In this document: one piece after another, positions 34,976-42,900 of the stretch | How the letters are laid out: each line of letters begins with the position of its first letter | How positions within the stretch are numbered: position 1 is the stretch's first letter | DNA from: Klebsiella oxytoca NBRC 105695 | GTDB lineage: Bacteria > Pseudomonadota > Gammaproteobacteria > Enterobacterales > Enterobacteriaceae | Length of the DNA: 64,000 nt | Assembly: GCF_001598695.1 (NCBI RefSeq) | Contig: NZ_BCZK01000002.1 | Span: 248,001-312,000, forward strand | Direction: 5' to 3' | Position numbers and translations under genes: made by a program | The notes under the pieces: model-generated | Seen by the model: only the letters and a program-made list of their open reading frames with translations | Database searches by the model: none | What the model was told of the DNA's origin: nothing

Positions 34976-35851
34976 CTATTTTGCTGGGAAAAGGCTTCGG
35001 TTACGCATGACACCTTCCTGTACTGTCGACGCCACCAGCGTACCGTCCTGCGTATAGAACTCGCCGCGGACAAAACCGCGCGCGCTGGAGGCGGAGGTGC
35101 TTTCTACGCTGTAAAGCAACCAGTCGTTGATGTTGAACGGGCGATGGAACCACATTGAGTGATCGATGGTGGCCACCTGCATTCCCGGTTCCAGAAAACC
35201 GACGCCGTGCGGCTGCAGCGCAACGGGCAGGAAATTGAAGTCAGAAGCGTAGCCCAGTAGAGACTGATGGATGCGCAGATCTTCCGGTACAGCGCCGTTG
35301 GCGCGGATCCAGACCTGACGCGTCGGTTCTGCAACGTGACCTTTCAGCGGGTTGTGGAATTCAACCGGGCGAATCTCCAGCGGCTTATCGCAAAGAAATT
35401 TCTCTTTGACCTGCGGCGGCAGCAGATGGGCCAGCTTGCGGGCGATGTCCGTTTCAGAGGGCAGCGCATCCGGCGCGGGGGCTGCTGGCATGGTTTTCTG
35501 ATGTTCGTAGCCGGGTTCTGGCGCCTGAAATGAGGCGGTCATGTAGAAAATCGGCTTCCCGTTCTGAATCGCCGCCACCCGGCGGGCGCTGAAGCTATTG
35601 CCGTCACGCAGGACTTCAACATCATAGATGATGGGTTTCTGGCTGTCGCCGGGACGCAGGAAGTAGCTGTGAAACGAATGGATCAGGCGTTCTGCGGGGA
35701 CGGTCTCCTTTGCCGCATATAGTGCCTGACCGACCACCTGGCCGCCAAAGACCTGACGTAATCCCAGATCCTCGCTCTGCCCGCGGAACAATCCCTCTTC
35801 GATTTTTTCCAGATTTAACAATGCCAGCAGATTGGTTAATGCCTGACTCAT
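34976..35851 (-). CDS. tesB: Acyl-CoA thioesterase II
   Basis: TesB hydrolyses a broad range of medium- and long-chain acyl-CoAs. The 291-residue double-hot-dog protein aligns with E. coli TesB (286) from [20 protein letters not shown] to [20 protein letters not shown]. The conserved HSMWFHRPF and [25 protein letters not shown] blocks are present, including the active-site Asp, Thr and Gln regions. The C-terminus carries about five extra residues. The start at 35851 agrees with the family. It is convergent with the LysR gene. Confidence 0.96.
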   Translation of the reverse strand: MSQALTNLLALLNLEKIEEGLFRGQSEDLGLRQVFGGQVVGQALYAAKETVPAERLIHSFHSYFLRPGDSQKPIIYDVEVLRDGNSFSARRVAAIQNGKPIFYMTASFQAPEPGYEHQKTMPAAPAPDALPSETDIARKLAHLLPPQVKEKFLCDKPLEIRPVEFHNPLKGHVAEPTRQVWIRANGAVPEDLRIHQSLLGYASDFNFLPVALQPHGVGFLEPGMQVATIDHSMWFHRPFNINDWLLYSVESTSASSARGFVRGEFYTQDGTLVASTVQEGVMRNRSLFPAK

Positions 35852-36380
35852 AATTACCCTCAATCAATGATGACTGCCTTGCGCAGCGCGTTATTGAGGC
35901 AAAGTATAACCTGGAATCGTAAGTGGTCCGATGGGTGCAATAAACTGAATAGGGACGTTTTTTCCGACGTAAATCTCCCAGGCTGCGGGATTGTTAGTTA
36001 TGGATGGTTGCAACTATTCATCGCCTGTTGGTTTCAGAACCCCGCGCGAGCTTTCGTGGCGGTCAACCCGTAAACGGGGAAGAGGCGCCATCTTCACTCT
36101 TGTGAGCCGAGGCTACGCGCCAGACGAGATGATTCATTTGCTTTTAGCTGCTTCCGGCAGGTGGTAATAACCCCTGTTTCCGGCCGACAGAGGATCCCCA
36201 GATAGCGGCATTATGCTCACCGTATCACTTTTGCTGCCGGGACGTTGCAGGCAGTAATAATCTGAATATGGCGCTTTTCCGGGCGAAAATTGAGAACTGT
36301 GCCACACTTATTCATGGTGAAAATGTTTCGCCGCATTGCATTGCGGTCGAACATGCTCAAAGGGATGAAAGGAGAAAAGA
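35852..36380. other. 529-base region without a recognised gene
   Basis: Between the divergent tesB and ybaY starts I see no credible coding sequence; an open frame at 35867-36073 has no ribosome site and no family resemblance. The last 80 bases should carry the ybaY promoter; TGCCACACTTATT near 36301 could be a stationary-phase type -10 element, but this is weak. Confidence 0.4.
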
Positions 36381-36890
36381 ATGAAATTTGCCTATATGTT
36401 AAGTGCTATAGCCGTAGCGGCTACGTTGTCTGCCTGTGCGAATAATCACAACAGCAATGCAGCGAACCAGGCGGCGCCCGATCCTTATGGCATTGCTTCA
36501 CTAAGCTCCTCGCAGCAGCAGCCTAACGTATCCGGGACTATCAATATTCGCCAGCGCGTGGCGTTACCGCCGGACGCAGTATTGACCGTAACTCTGTCGG
36601 ATGCGTCGCTGGCCGATGCGCCGGCGCATGTGCTGGCGCAAAAAGCGGTCAGGACCGAAGGGAAGCAGGCGCCGTTTAATTTTGTTCTGCCCTATAACCA
36701 GGCGCAAATCCAGCCTAATGCCCGCATTCTTCTCAGCGCGGCGATTACCGTTAACGGTCAGCTGATGTTCATTACCGATACCGTACAGACGGTGATTAAC
36801 CAGGGCGGCAACCGTGCCGATCTGGTGCTGGTGCCGGTCCAACAAACGGCGGTACCGGTGGCGAACAACAACGTTCCGCCCGTGCAGTAA
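36381..36890 (+). CDS. ybaY: Outer-membrane lipoprotein YbaY
   Basis: This 169-residue lipoprotein (E. coli YbaY is about 190) has the signal peptide MKFAYMLSAIAVAATLSAC, lipidated at Cys19. A low-complexity Asn/Gln linker leads to a type III secretion pilotin-like YscW domain (SGTINIRQRVALPPDAVLTVTLSDASLADAP, about 54-84). Function is unknown; in E. coli it is glycine-zipper associated and stationary-phase induced. AGGAG precedes the ATG. It converges on ybaZ. Confidence 0.9.
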   Translation: MKFAYMLSAIAVAATLSACANNHNSNAANQAAPDPYGIASLSSSQQQPNVSGTINIRQRVALPPDAVLTVTLSDASLADAPAHVLAQKAVRTEGKQAPFNFVLPYNQAQIQPNARILLSAAITVNGQLMFITDTVQTVINQGGNRADLVLVPVQQTAVPVANNNVPPVQ

Positions 36891-36898
36891 CTCCACAT

Positions 36899-36928
36899 CA
36901 TGCCCCTTCCCAGGGGCATTTTTTTGTC
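36899..36928. terminator. Terminator between ybaY and ybaZ
   Basis: ATGCCCC-ttccca-GGGGCATTTTTTTG, a U-tailed hairpin reading from ybaY; it sits directly at the end of ybaZ. Confidence 0.85.
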
Positions 36929-36929
36929 T

Positions 36930-37241
36930 TCAATAAATCCAGCGGTAGTGCTGTAGATCAATATGCCCACTGCCTGACACCTGGACTCCCTCCGCTAATA
37001 GCGCCTGGCGTTGACGCTGCAGGTCCGGCCCGGTGAGAGAGATATCGCCGTGACGGTTGACCACCCTATGCCAGGGGAGAGTGGAACCTTCCGGTAGACG
37101 TTTTAATACCCCACCAACCTGACGCGCCGCGCGCGGTGAACCCGCCAGCTGAGCAACGTCGCCGTAGGTCGCCACGCATCCTTCTGGTATTGAGGCGACA
37201 ATTTGCCAGACGCGCTGCGGAAAAGTATCGTGAGAATCCAT
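36930..37241 (-). CDS. atl: Alkyltransferase-like DNA repair protein
   Basis: YbaZ/Atl binds O6-alkylguanine lesions and hands them to nucleotide excision repair without removing the alkyl group. The 103-residue protein has the alkyltransferase winged-helix fold and the motif LPWHRVVNRHG, where tryptophan replaces the reactive cysteine of the PCHR motif in true O6-methylguanine methyltransferases. Length and sequence match the E. coli protein. Confidence 0.94.
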   Translation of the reverse strand: MDSHDTFPQRVWQIVASIPEGCVATYGDVAQLAGSPRAARQVGGVLKRLPEGSTLPWHRVVNRHGDISLTGPDLQRQRQALLAEGVQVSGSGHIDLQHYRWIY

Positions 37242-37338
37242 GGAAGGTCCTGTTGCCGGTAAAAGTTCAGAATAAGCGTTACATCATGGGCTGTACAGCG
37301 GGTGGATTAAGCCGGGTTGACTACGGTGAATTCCAGCG

Positions 37339-37677
37339 TCAGACCCAGCACCTGCATACCATGAACATTTTCATGCGGCGTATGGTTAGCAGGGCTTCAA
37401 GAAACTTCGGGCGTTCAGACTGGGCGTTAATCATCAGTTTGGCGCGCATGGCCGGGAGCTTAAGGGTTTATATCGGATACACCACGAGACCGCTGGCTTC
37501 GATGGGAAGTTTACGTAATTCAGCGTGCTGAAGGACGTCAACGGTTGAGTAAAGCAGCGCAACCGGGGGGACGGCCAGCAGCTGATTAGCGCTAATCGTG
37601 ACAAAATCAATGAGCAGTCCCGGACGCAAAAAATGTAAACCGTGGAAGGGCACAGACACTTCAGGAATGGGCGGCAT
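37339..37677 (-). pseudogene. Possible degraded gene fragment (LysR effector-domain-like)
   Basis: In one minus-strand frame, 69 residues from MPPIPEVSVPFHGLHFL to SGLVVYPI are followed by TAA (37468-37470) and then a further 42 open codons (TLKLPAMRAKLMINAQ ... ). The stretch ISANQLLAVPPVALLYSTV and AELRKLPIE resembles the end of a LysR effector domain, but the match is weak and no start or DNA-binding part is present. The surrounding 718-base gap (37242-37959) otherwise contains only the ffs promoter at its right end. Confidence 0.25.
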
Positions 37678-37897
37678 TGTCAGGGTGGTGATGAACGCGG
37701 TGATTCACTCATTCATATTCCGTTGAGATAGTGCCTTGATGATAAAAGGGGCGGTGAATAATCCACATTATGGCTGCCGGAAGGGGTTTTTGCTGAGAGT
37801 ATGCTCGCAATCTCTTGAGGGGCGCGGGATCATTTATCGTGAAAAGCCTGTGGAGACGCGACTTTGCGCAATAAACCAGCACCCGATCGGCGGTGGC

Positions 37898-37926
37898 TTG
37901 CAATTCAAGGATTCAGCAGGGATAAT
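37898..37926 (+). promoter_or_regulatory. Promoter of the 4.5S RNA gene
   Basis: TTGCAA and GATAAT, spaced 17 bases, are followed by the GC-rich discriminator GCGCC typical of stringently controlled stable RNA promoters. Transcription would start about 27 bases before the mature 4.5S RNA, comparable to the 5' leader of the E. coli precursor. Confidence 0.8.
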
Positions 37927-37959
37927 GCGCCAGCGCGTTAGGTAACTAGCGCTCTCAAT

Positions 37960-38073
37960 GGGGGCTCTGTTGGTTCTCCCGCAACGCTACTCTGTTTACC
38001 AGGTCAGGTCCGGAAGGAAGCAGCCAGAGCAGACGACGTGTGTGCCGGGATGTAGCTGGCAGGGCCCCCACCC
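37960..38073 (+). ncRNA. ffs: 4.5S RNA (signal recognition particle RNA)
   Basis: The 114-base gene is nearly identical to E. coli ffs: it begins GGGGGCTCTGTTGG, contains the SRP core with the GGAA tetraloop and symmetric loop (GGTCAGGTCCGGAAGGAAGC, 38003-38022), and closes with GGCAGGGCCCCCACCC pairing back to the 5' end. With Ffh it targets nascent membrane proteins to the Sec translocon. Confidence 0.97.
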
Positions 38074-38378
38074 ATTTCAGCGTGTCCCTGGCGCGATTCG
38101 CACAAATCAGCTGCTTCATATCCCCTTCATGGTTAATATCCTTAATTAAAGTGTGAATTTATTTCGTTTCTAAAACTCCATTTTTTTATGCTAAAAATTC
38201 ACTACGTCATAAATTTGAAATTTAAGTGAAATATTATTGTCATCTTAATGTCATATATCAGGTGCAGATTACTGATGGGAAACTGTTGTTAGATATAAGC
38301 CAAAAATATATCTCTGGATCAGCATGTTAAGTTCGTGTATTAGTTATATGATGATTATATTTCACGGGAAGCGTGACT
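38074..38378. other. AT-rich gap upstream of the small gene pair
   Basis: About 300 bases, distinctly richer in A+T than the flanks, without a gene. No terminator for ffs is obvious. The right end should hold the promoter of the ribbon-helix-helix gene; TATATGATGATTATATTT is a possible -10 area. Confidence 0.4.
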
Positions 38379-38636
38379 ATGACTACTGTGGTTCTGAACG
38401 TCAAAATTGATAGTGAGTTAAAAGAAAAGCTGCGTCAGTATGCGGAAGAAAATAACGAAAATTTAGGAACAGCTACGGAGAAACTGCTGCTGCTGGCCTT
38501 CCAGGTAGCGGAATCAGCAGACGAGGCGGGGGTTTCGGAAGAAGATATTGATAGCCAGCACACCGAAGAGGAAGCATCTCCATTAACCCCTAAAGAAATC
38601 AAAGCATTACGTAAACTCCTGAAGAAGAAAAAATGA
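38379..38636 (+). CDS. Small ribbon-helix-helix protein, antitoxin-like
   Basis: The 85-residue product starts TTVVLNVKIDSELKEKLRQY after Met, a strand followed by two helices as in Arc/CopG/ParD DNA-binding proteins (about 1-45). An acidic linker (EEDIDSQHTEEEASP) leads to a basic C-terminus KALRKLLKKKK. GGGAAG lies seven bases before the ATG; an in-frame GTG six bases earlier is less well placed. The stop overlaps the next ATG (ATGA), so the two genes are coupled. Autoregulation and an antitoxin-like or regulatory role are inferred from fold, size and arrangement; no named family was recognised. Confidence 0.72.
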   Translation: MTTVVLNVKIDSELKEKLRQYAEENNENLGTATEKLLLLAFQVAESADEAGVSEEDIDSQHTEEEASPLTPKEIKALRKLLKKKK

Positions 38637-38848
38637 AACAACAACTCTCTACAGCCAGCAACTATAGCGAAGCGTGCGCCATGCTGCGTTCCGGCTATGT
38701 GAAGCATGTACGCCTGAACTGGAATATCGGTAGTGATGAGTTCTTTCGCATTGCCTCCGACTGGTGTGATACGGGCGCAAAAATTAAAAAAGACGAAGAC
38801 GGTTTTATTATTTCCCTTAAAGGTTTTCCGATTCCGCGACAGCATTAA
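38633..38848 (+). CDS. Unknown 71-residue protein coupled to the RHH gene
   Basis: The protein runs MKQQLSTASNYSEACAMLRS through GFIISLKGFPIPRQH. It has no signal peptide or membrane segment, is mixed alpha/beta in character, and contains two cysteines (about 15 and 45). It begins inside the stop of the ribbon-helix-helix gene. The pair resembles a type II toxin-antitoxin layout with the antitoxin first, but no toxin family is recognisable, so function is open. Base composition is lower in G+C than the neighbours, which hints at transfer. Confidence 0.65.
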   Translation: MKQQLSTASNYSEACAMLRSGYVKHVRLNWNIGSDEFFRIASDWCDTGAKIKKDEDGFIISLKGFPIPRQH

Positions 38849-38950
38849 TGAAAATATTTCATTTTTGTCATCGGACTGACACGACACGAAGACAAACTTG
38901 AAGCGCAATTTTATAAAAACATCTCATATGCATCACGGATGATGGCTTTT

Positions 38951-38972
38951 GACGGGCTGGCTCCAGCCCGTC
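38951..38972. terminator. Bidirectional hairpin between the small pair and the MocR gene
   Basis: GACGGGCTGG-ct-CCAGCCCGTC is a perfect 10-base-pair stem flanked by GGCTTTT on one side and GATATTTTATT on the other, placed between converging genes. Confidence 0.75.
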
Positions 38973-38981
38973 GATATTTTA

Positions 38982-40409
38982 TTAAATAATTTTCCGTGGG
39001 CGGAAGCTCTCTTTCTGCTCCGTAAGACTATGCCATAACGGCTGCAATATATTAAAAGCGTGACGTAGTTCATCATCCGCAAGCGTAAACGGTAAGCGTA
39101 AATAGCGGTCAAAGGCGCCCGCCAGGCCAAATCGCGTTCCTGTTCCGATGTGAATTCCCCGGCTTTCCGCGCGAACGGAAAACAGCGTTGCCAGCATCCC
39201 GGGTAACTCAACCCAAAAAGAGAGTCCTCCTTCCGGCGGCGTGAAGCGCCAGTGGGGAAAATACTCCGCCATCAGCGCGCCGCACATATCCCGACGGGTT
39301 GCCAGCATGGCGCGCCGCGACGGCAACAGCATTTTCTCATTCTCCAGCAGCCAACAGCAGGCCAGCTGCTCCAGCAGCGGGGAGCCGAGATCGAGGGAGT
39401 CCCGCGCCTGAACCAGAGATGCAATGGTGCGCGAGGATGCGCGGATCCAACCTATGCGCAAACCGCCCCAGAAGCTTTTTCCCGCAGAGCCGATGGTTAT
39501 CACCGGAGCATCAGGGTTATACGATGCTAAAGGTGGTGGCGGCGGGGCGTCGTACCATAGGTCGACCATCGTTTCATCTACTACCAGCGTGGTGCGGGTT
39601 TGCGCGGCGATGTCTGCTACCCGCTGGCGCGTGGGGCTATCCATACAGCGACCGGTAGGGTTATGAAAGTCCGGCATCAGCCATGCCAGCCGCGGCGCCG
39701 TTTGGGCAATTGTCGCCGCTAAACCGTCGCAGTCCCATCCCTGCTGCGGTAACGCCACGCTGACCGGGCGGCATGATGCTCCCTGAATCGCGCTAATCGC
39801 CATAGGATAAGTCGGCGCATCCACCACCACCCGATCGCCGGGCCCGGTAAATAAGCGCAAAACCAATGCCAGACCGCTAAGTGCCCCGTTAACAATCATT
39901 ACTTCATCGCTTCGGGTTGGCAGGCCGCGTTCGCTATAGCGGTGGGCGATCGCTTCACGCAGAAGCGGCAGACCCTGCTGATCGTAACCGGTATTGGCTA
40001 AGTGCTGCGGCATGATTTTCAGGGCCTGGCTGAAAGCCTGATGAATTTCAGGCCCGGCGCTGAGCGCGGCGACGGCCAGATTGACCGACGGCGAGTCCGG
40101 TTTATTGGTCTTGATCTCCACCGTCCGCTCCGGCAAAGCGATCCGCGAACCGCTTCCCTGACGGCTGTAGAGATAGCCTTCTTCCCGTAGCTGTCCAAGC
40201 GCGCTGGCAACCGTAGTACGGCTGATATTCAGCGCCGCCGCCAGCTCCCGTTCGCCGGGCAAACGGGTTTCCAGCGCAAGGCGGCCATCGAGAATCAGCA
40301 GGCGCAGCGCTTCCGCCAGCTGACGCCAGAGCGGCATGCGGGAACCGGATTCCTGCCAGTGACCGAGCAGGCGCACCAGCGATTGTGAACCAAAGCGACG
40401 AGATGACAT
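38982..40409 (-). CDS. MocR-type (GntR-aminotransferase) regulator, YczR-like
   Basis: This 475-residue regulator has an N-terminal GntR winged helix (about 25-92: LPGERELAAALNISRTTVASALGQLREEGY) joined to a fold-type I aminotransferase domain. The PLP lysine is in GSAGKSFWGGLRIGW near 315, and the aspartate region in the TTLVVDETMVD loop. Such proteins sense amino-acid- or PLP-type ligands. It is divergent from a YczE-type membrane protein gene, the YczR-YczE arrangement seen in many bacteria, and two direct repeats lie between them. Confidence 0.9.
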   Translation of the reverse strand: MSSRRFGSQSLVRLLGHWQESGSRMPLWRQLAEALRLLILDGRLALETRLPGERELAAALNISRTTVASALGQLREEGYLYSRQGSGSRIALPERTVEIKTNKPDSPSVNLAVAALSAGPEIHQAFSQALKIMPQHLANTGYDQQGLPLLREAIAHRYSERGLPTRSDEVMIVNGALSGLALVLRLFTGPGDRVVVDAPTYPMAISAIQGASCRPVSVALPQQGWDCDGLAATIAQTAPRLAWLMPDFHNPTGRCMDSPTRQRVADIAAQTRTTLVVDETMVDLWYDAPPPPPLASYNPDAPVITIGSAGKSFWGGLRIGWIRASSRTIASLVQARDSLDLGSPLLEQLACCWLLENEKMLLPSRRAMLATRRDMCGALMAEYFPHWRFTPPEGGLSFWVELPGMLATLFSVRAESRGIHIGTGTRFGLAGAFDRYLRLPFTLADDELRHAFNILQPLWHSLTEQKESFRPRKII

Positions 40410-40411
40410 AG

Positions 40412-40457
40412 CAATCCACTTTTTTAAAACTGGCCATTAATTATCAATCCATTTTTA
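40412..40457. promoter_or_regulatory. Two direct repeats, likely MocR operator
   Basis: CAATCCACTTTTT (40412-40424) and CAATCCATTTTTA (40445-40457) are direct repeats 33 bases apart, about three helical turns, in the 87 bases between the divergent MocR and YczE genes. MocR regulators such as GabR bind direct repeats with similar spacing. Confidence 0.65.
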
Positions 40458-40496
40458 CTGATGATGAGGGGAATCGCAATTGTCCTGAGGTGGAAA

Positions 40497-41111
40497 ATGG
40501 TACGTCGCTTGCTGCAACTTTATATTGGTCTGGTCCTGTACGGCGTGTCGACCGCGCTGTTTGTTCATGCCAATCTGGGGGCCGATCCGTGGGATGTTTT
40601 TCATCTGGGGATCGGCAACCAGTTCAATCTTGATTTCGGAACGGTGATGATTCTGACGGGCGCGGCGGTGCTGCTGCTGTGGATCCCGCTACGACAAATG
40701 CCGGGGCTGGGCACGGTAAGCAATGTGATTGTGCTGGGCCTGGCGGCAAACGCCACTCTGGCTATCCTGCCGCCGTTAGAATCGCTGGTGGCGCGTAGCC
40801 TGCTGTTGGCCGGGGCTATCGTACTGAATGCGCTGGCGACGGGAATGTATATTGGCGCAGGTTTCGGCCCTGGTCCGCGCGATGGGCTGATGACCGGACT
40901 GCATGCACGTACCGGATGGTCGCTGCGCGGCATTCGCACGGCGATTGAACTTTCCGTTCTGCTGATTGGCTGGATGATGGGCGGCAAATTTGGCGTGGGA
41001 ACCGTACTCTATGCGATAACCATTGGGCCGTTGATTCAGCTCTGCCTGCCGTGGTTTCATCAGTCGGCTGCACGTAAGGCGCTGGCGAAACCGGGCGAGG
41101 CCATCTCCTGA
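40497..41111 (+). CDS. YczE/YitT-family membrane protein
   Basis: The 204-residue protein has five or six hydrophobic segments and the family block LYGVSTALFVHANLGADPWDV near 15-35, plus GAGFGPGPRDGLM near 120. Family members are uncharacterised inner-membrane proteins often paired with the YczR regulator, as here. The ATG at 40497 is preceded by GAGGTGG, which favours it over the upstream ATG at 40461. Function, possibly transport of the regulator ligand, is inferred. Confidence 0.82.
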   Translation: MVRRLLQLYIGLVLYGVSTALFVHANLGADPWDVFHLGIGNQFNLDFGTVMILTGAAVLLLWIPLRQMPGLGTVSNVIVLGLAANATLAILPPLESLVARSLLLAGAIVLNALATGMYIGAGFGPGPRDGLMTGLHARTGWSLRGIRTAIELSVLLIGWMMGGKFGVGTVLYAITIGPLIQLCLPWFHQSAARKALAKPGEAIS

Positions 41112-41204
41112 TATTAAGCCTGCTATCCGCGCTGGAGACTAAACTTATCACTGCAGATACGGCCGGATTGTCCGGCGGTACTGTTCACTTCGGAGAGCAT
41201 ACTC

Positions 41205-41558
41205 ATGAAGTACGTTGATGGTTTTGTTGTTGCCGTACCGGCGGAAAATAAGGAGGCATACCGTGCGATGGCGGCAAAGGCGCTGCCGCTATTTAAAGAG
41301 TTTGGCGCCATACGCGTGGTCGAGTGCTGGGCGGATGATGTCCCGGATGGCAAGCTGACCGATTTTCGTCTGGCGGTAAAAGCTGAAGATAATGAGGAGG
41401 TGGTATTCAGCTGGATTGAATACCCCTCTAAAGAGGCGCGCGATGCCGCCAACGCTAAAATGATGGCTGACCCGCGGATGAAAGAGTTTGGCGAAAATAT
41501 GCCATTTGATGGAAAACGAATGATATACGGCGGGTTTTCCCCGCTCCTCGATGAGTAA
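41205..41558 (+). CDS. ybaA: DUF1428 protein YbaA
   Basis: YbaA is a 117-residue cytoplasmic protein of the dimeric alpha/beta-barrel (ferredoxin-like) type. It has the full family pattern: MKYVDGFVVAVPAENKEAYR at the start, VECWADDVPDGKLTDF (42-57) and KRMIYGGFSPLLD at the end. It matches E. coli YbaA in length. Function is unknown; some relatives are annotated as RNA-related or monooxygenase-like without proof. GGAGA precedes the ATG. Confidence 0.93.
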   Translation: MKYVDGFVVAVPAENKEAYRAMAAKALPLFKEFGAIRVVECWADDVPDGKLTDFRLAVKAEDNEEVVFSWIEYPSKEARDAANAKMMADPRMKEFGENMPFDGKRMIYGGFSPLLDE

Positions 41559-41604
41559 TTCATCTTTGCCATCCCCATAGTCGGTGGGGATGGCGATAGA
41601 AGCC

Positions 41605-42459
41605 CTACAGATTACGCCAGCCGTGCAGCAGCATATAGCAACCCACCACAATAATCAGCGCACCGGAAATCCACGGCGCTTTCCGTGAGAGATCGTTTAG
41701 TCCCGGCCAGCGGTTGGCGACGTGCTTCAGGCTCAGGGCGGCAATTGCGCCTGAAGCCACTAAGGTGAGCGCCAGCCCAACGCTAAAACTCAGCACCAGC
41801 GTGGCTCCCAGCGAAACCTTTTTCAACTGGAGGCAAATAAGCAATACGGTAATTGATGCCGGGCAGGGGATTAGCCCGCCCGTCAGCCCAAACAAAACGA
41901 TCTGTCCGGTGGTGACCCGCTGTCCGTTAAAGCGGCGGTTGATCTCCTCCGCATGCGCGCGCTGATGGGCGTCCTGCCACTCTGCGGTGGCCACCAGCGG
42001 ATGCGCGTGAGGATGGTGTTGATGCGGATGATGGTGTGCATGATGGTGTGCATGATGGTGGTCGTGGTTATGGTTATGGTTATGGTTATGGTTATGATCA
42101 CGATCGCGTTGGTGTGTACGAGATTCGAGCCAGGTACGCCGCAGCATCCAGCAGGCAATCAGCACAATAAGGATCCCTGAGATCAGCTGAAACCAGGGTT
42201 CTGACGTTTGCGCATCCCAACCGCGGCCAAACCACAGGCCTGCCATCGCTACCAGCCAGACCACGGCCGTATGCGATACCGTCGCCGCTAGCCCCAGTAG
42301 TACAGCCTGCTTCAACGTTCCGCGCACTGCCACAATAAATGCCGCCATCATGGTTTTCGAGTGTCCGGGCTCCAGACCGTGCAGCGCGCCGAGCAGGATC
42401 GCGCTGGGAATGAATAGCCAGGCATTCCCCTGTTGCAGCAGTGAAGTGAAATCGTTCAT
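41605..42459 (-). CDS. rcnA: Nickel/cobalt efflux protein RcnA
   Basis: RcnA exports Ni(II) and Co(II) across the inner membrane. The 284-residue protein (E. coli 274) has six membrane segments, the NiCoT-type motif GLEPGHSKTMMAAF near 28-41, and a long His-rich cytoplasmic loop (about 118-160). The loop is made of five His-Asn units followed by HDHHHAHHHAHHHPHQHHPHAH. Part of it is encoded by a (GGTTAT)5 array. The start at 42459 is preceded by AAGGGA and begins MNDFTSLLQQGNAW like the E. coli protein. It is divergent from rcnR. Confidence 0.95.
   Translation of the reverse strand: MNDFTSLLQQGNAWLFIPSAILLGALHGLEPGHSKTMMAAFIVAVRGTLKQAVLLGLAATVSHTAVVWLVAMAGLWFGRGWDAQTSEPWFQLISGILIVLIACWMLRRTWLESRTHQRDRDHNHNHNHNHNHDHHHAHHHAHHHPHQHHPHAHPLVATAEWQDAHQRAHAEEINRRFNGQRVTTGQIVLFGLTGGLIPCPASITVLLICLQLKKVSLGATLVLSFSVGLALTLVASGAIAALSLKHVANRWPGLNDLSRKAPWISGALIIVVGCYMLLHGWRNL
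42066..42095. repeat. (GGTTAT)5 hexanucleotide repeat inside rcnA
   Basis: Five perfect tandem copies on the plus strand encode His-Asn dipeptides of the metal-binding loop on the minus strand. Unit length is six bases, so slippage would change loop length without shifting frame. Confidence 0.95.
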
Positions 42460-42491
42460 AACGTGGTCCCTTGCCAAAAGTGATCTCATGC

Positions 42492-42548
42492 TACTCCCCC
42501 CTAGTATATAAATACTACCCCCTGGTAGAAAAATACTCCCGGGGAGTA
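42492..42548. promoter_or_regulatory. Three RcnR operators in the rcnA-rcnR intergenic region
   Basis: TACTCCCCCCTAGTA (42492-42506), TACTACCCCCTGGTA (42513-42527) and TACTCCCGGGGAGTA (42534-42548) match the RcnR recognition pattern TACT-G/C tract-AGTA. Their starts are exactly 21 bases apart, two helical turns. The third is a perfect palindrome around the central base. They lie between the divergent starts and should control both genes. Confidence 0.88.
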
Positions 42549-42625
42549 GAGCATGGTATGCTGGCCTTGTTACATACGGGGGTCGTTAATAGAAACGATC
42601 GAGTCATCAAAGAGTGGAGCGCGTA

Positions 42626-42898
42626 ATGTCACATACTGTTCGTCACAAGAAGATGTTATTGACACGACTGAAGAAAATTCAGGGGCAGAGCGCTGCGCTG
42701 GAAAAAATGCTCAACCGCGAACATGAATGCGCAGAGGTTCTCCAGCAGCTGGCCGCCATTCGCGGTGCGGTAAACGGCATGATGATGCAGGTTATTCAGG
42801 GGCATTTAACGGATCATGTCGTCAAAGAGCCGGAAGAAGGCCAGCGTGAAGCTGACCTTGAAGTGGTCATGCAGGTGATTAAATCTTATCTGAAATAG
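42626..42898 (+). CDS. rcnR: Nickel/cobalt-responsive repressor RcnR
   Basis: RcnR is a 90-residue all-alpha CsoR/RcnR-family tetramer that represses rcnA and leaves DNA when it binds Ni(II) or Co(II). The metal ligands expected from E. coli are visible: His3 in MSHT, Cys35 in [19 protein letters not shown], and His60/His64 in QGHLTDHVV. The ATG at 42626 follows GGAG and matches the family. Its stop lies two bases before the converging pdeB stop. Confidence 0.95.
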   Translation: MSHTVRHKKMLLTRLKKIQGQSAALEKMLNREHECAEVLQQLAAIRGAVNGMMMQVIQGHLTDHVVKEPEEGQREADLEVVMQVIKSYLK

Positions 42899-42900
42899 GC

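Noticed and set aside
37136-37945. Several open frames of 60-130 codons on the plus strand before ffs
   Set aside because: No ribosome sites, no recognisable domains and mutually inconsistent frames; only a weak minus-strand remnant is kept as a low-confidence entry.
37958-38149. 63-codon open frame starting at the 4.5S RNA gene
   Set aside because: It is a chance reading of the structured SRP RNA, which matches ffs over all 114 bases.
38379-38848. Firm toxin-antitoxin assignment of the RHH pair
   Set aside because: Only the RHH half is recognisable; the second protein shows no known toxin motif, so the pair is reported as unknown with a toxin-antitoxin-like layout.
42000-42110. CRISPR-like or minisatellite array
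   Set aside because: The repeats are short codon repeats (His-Asn and His-rich units) within rcnA, with no spacers.
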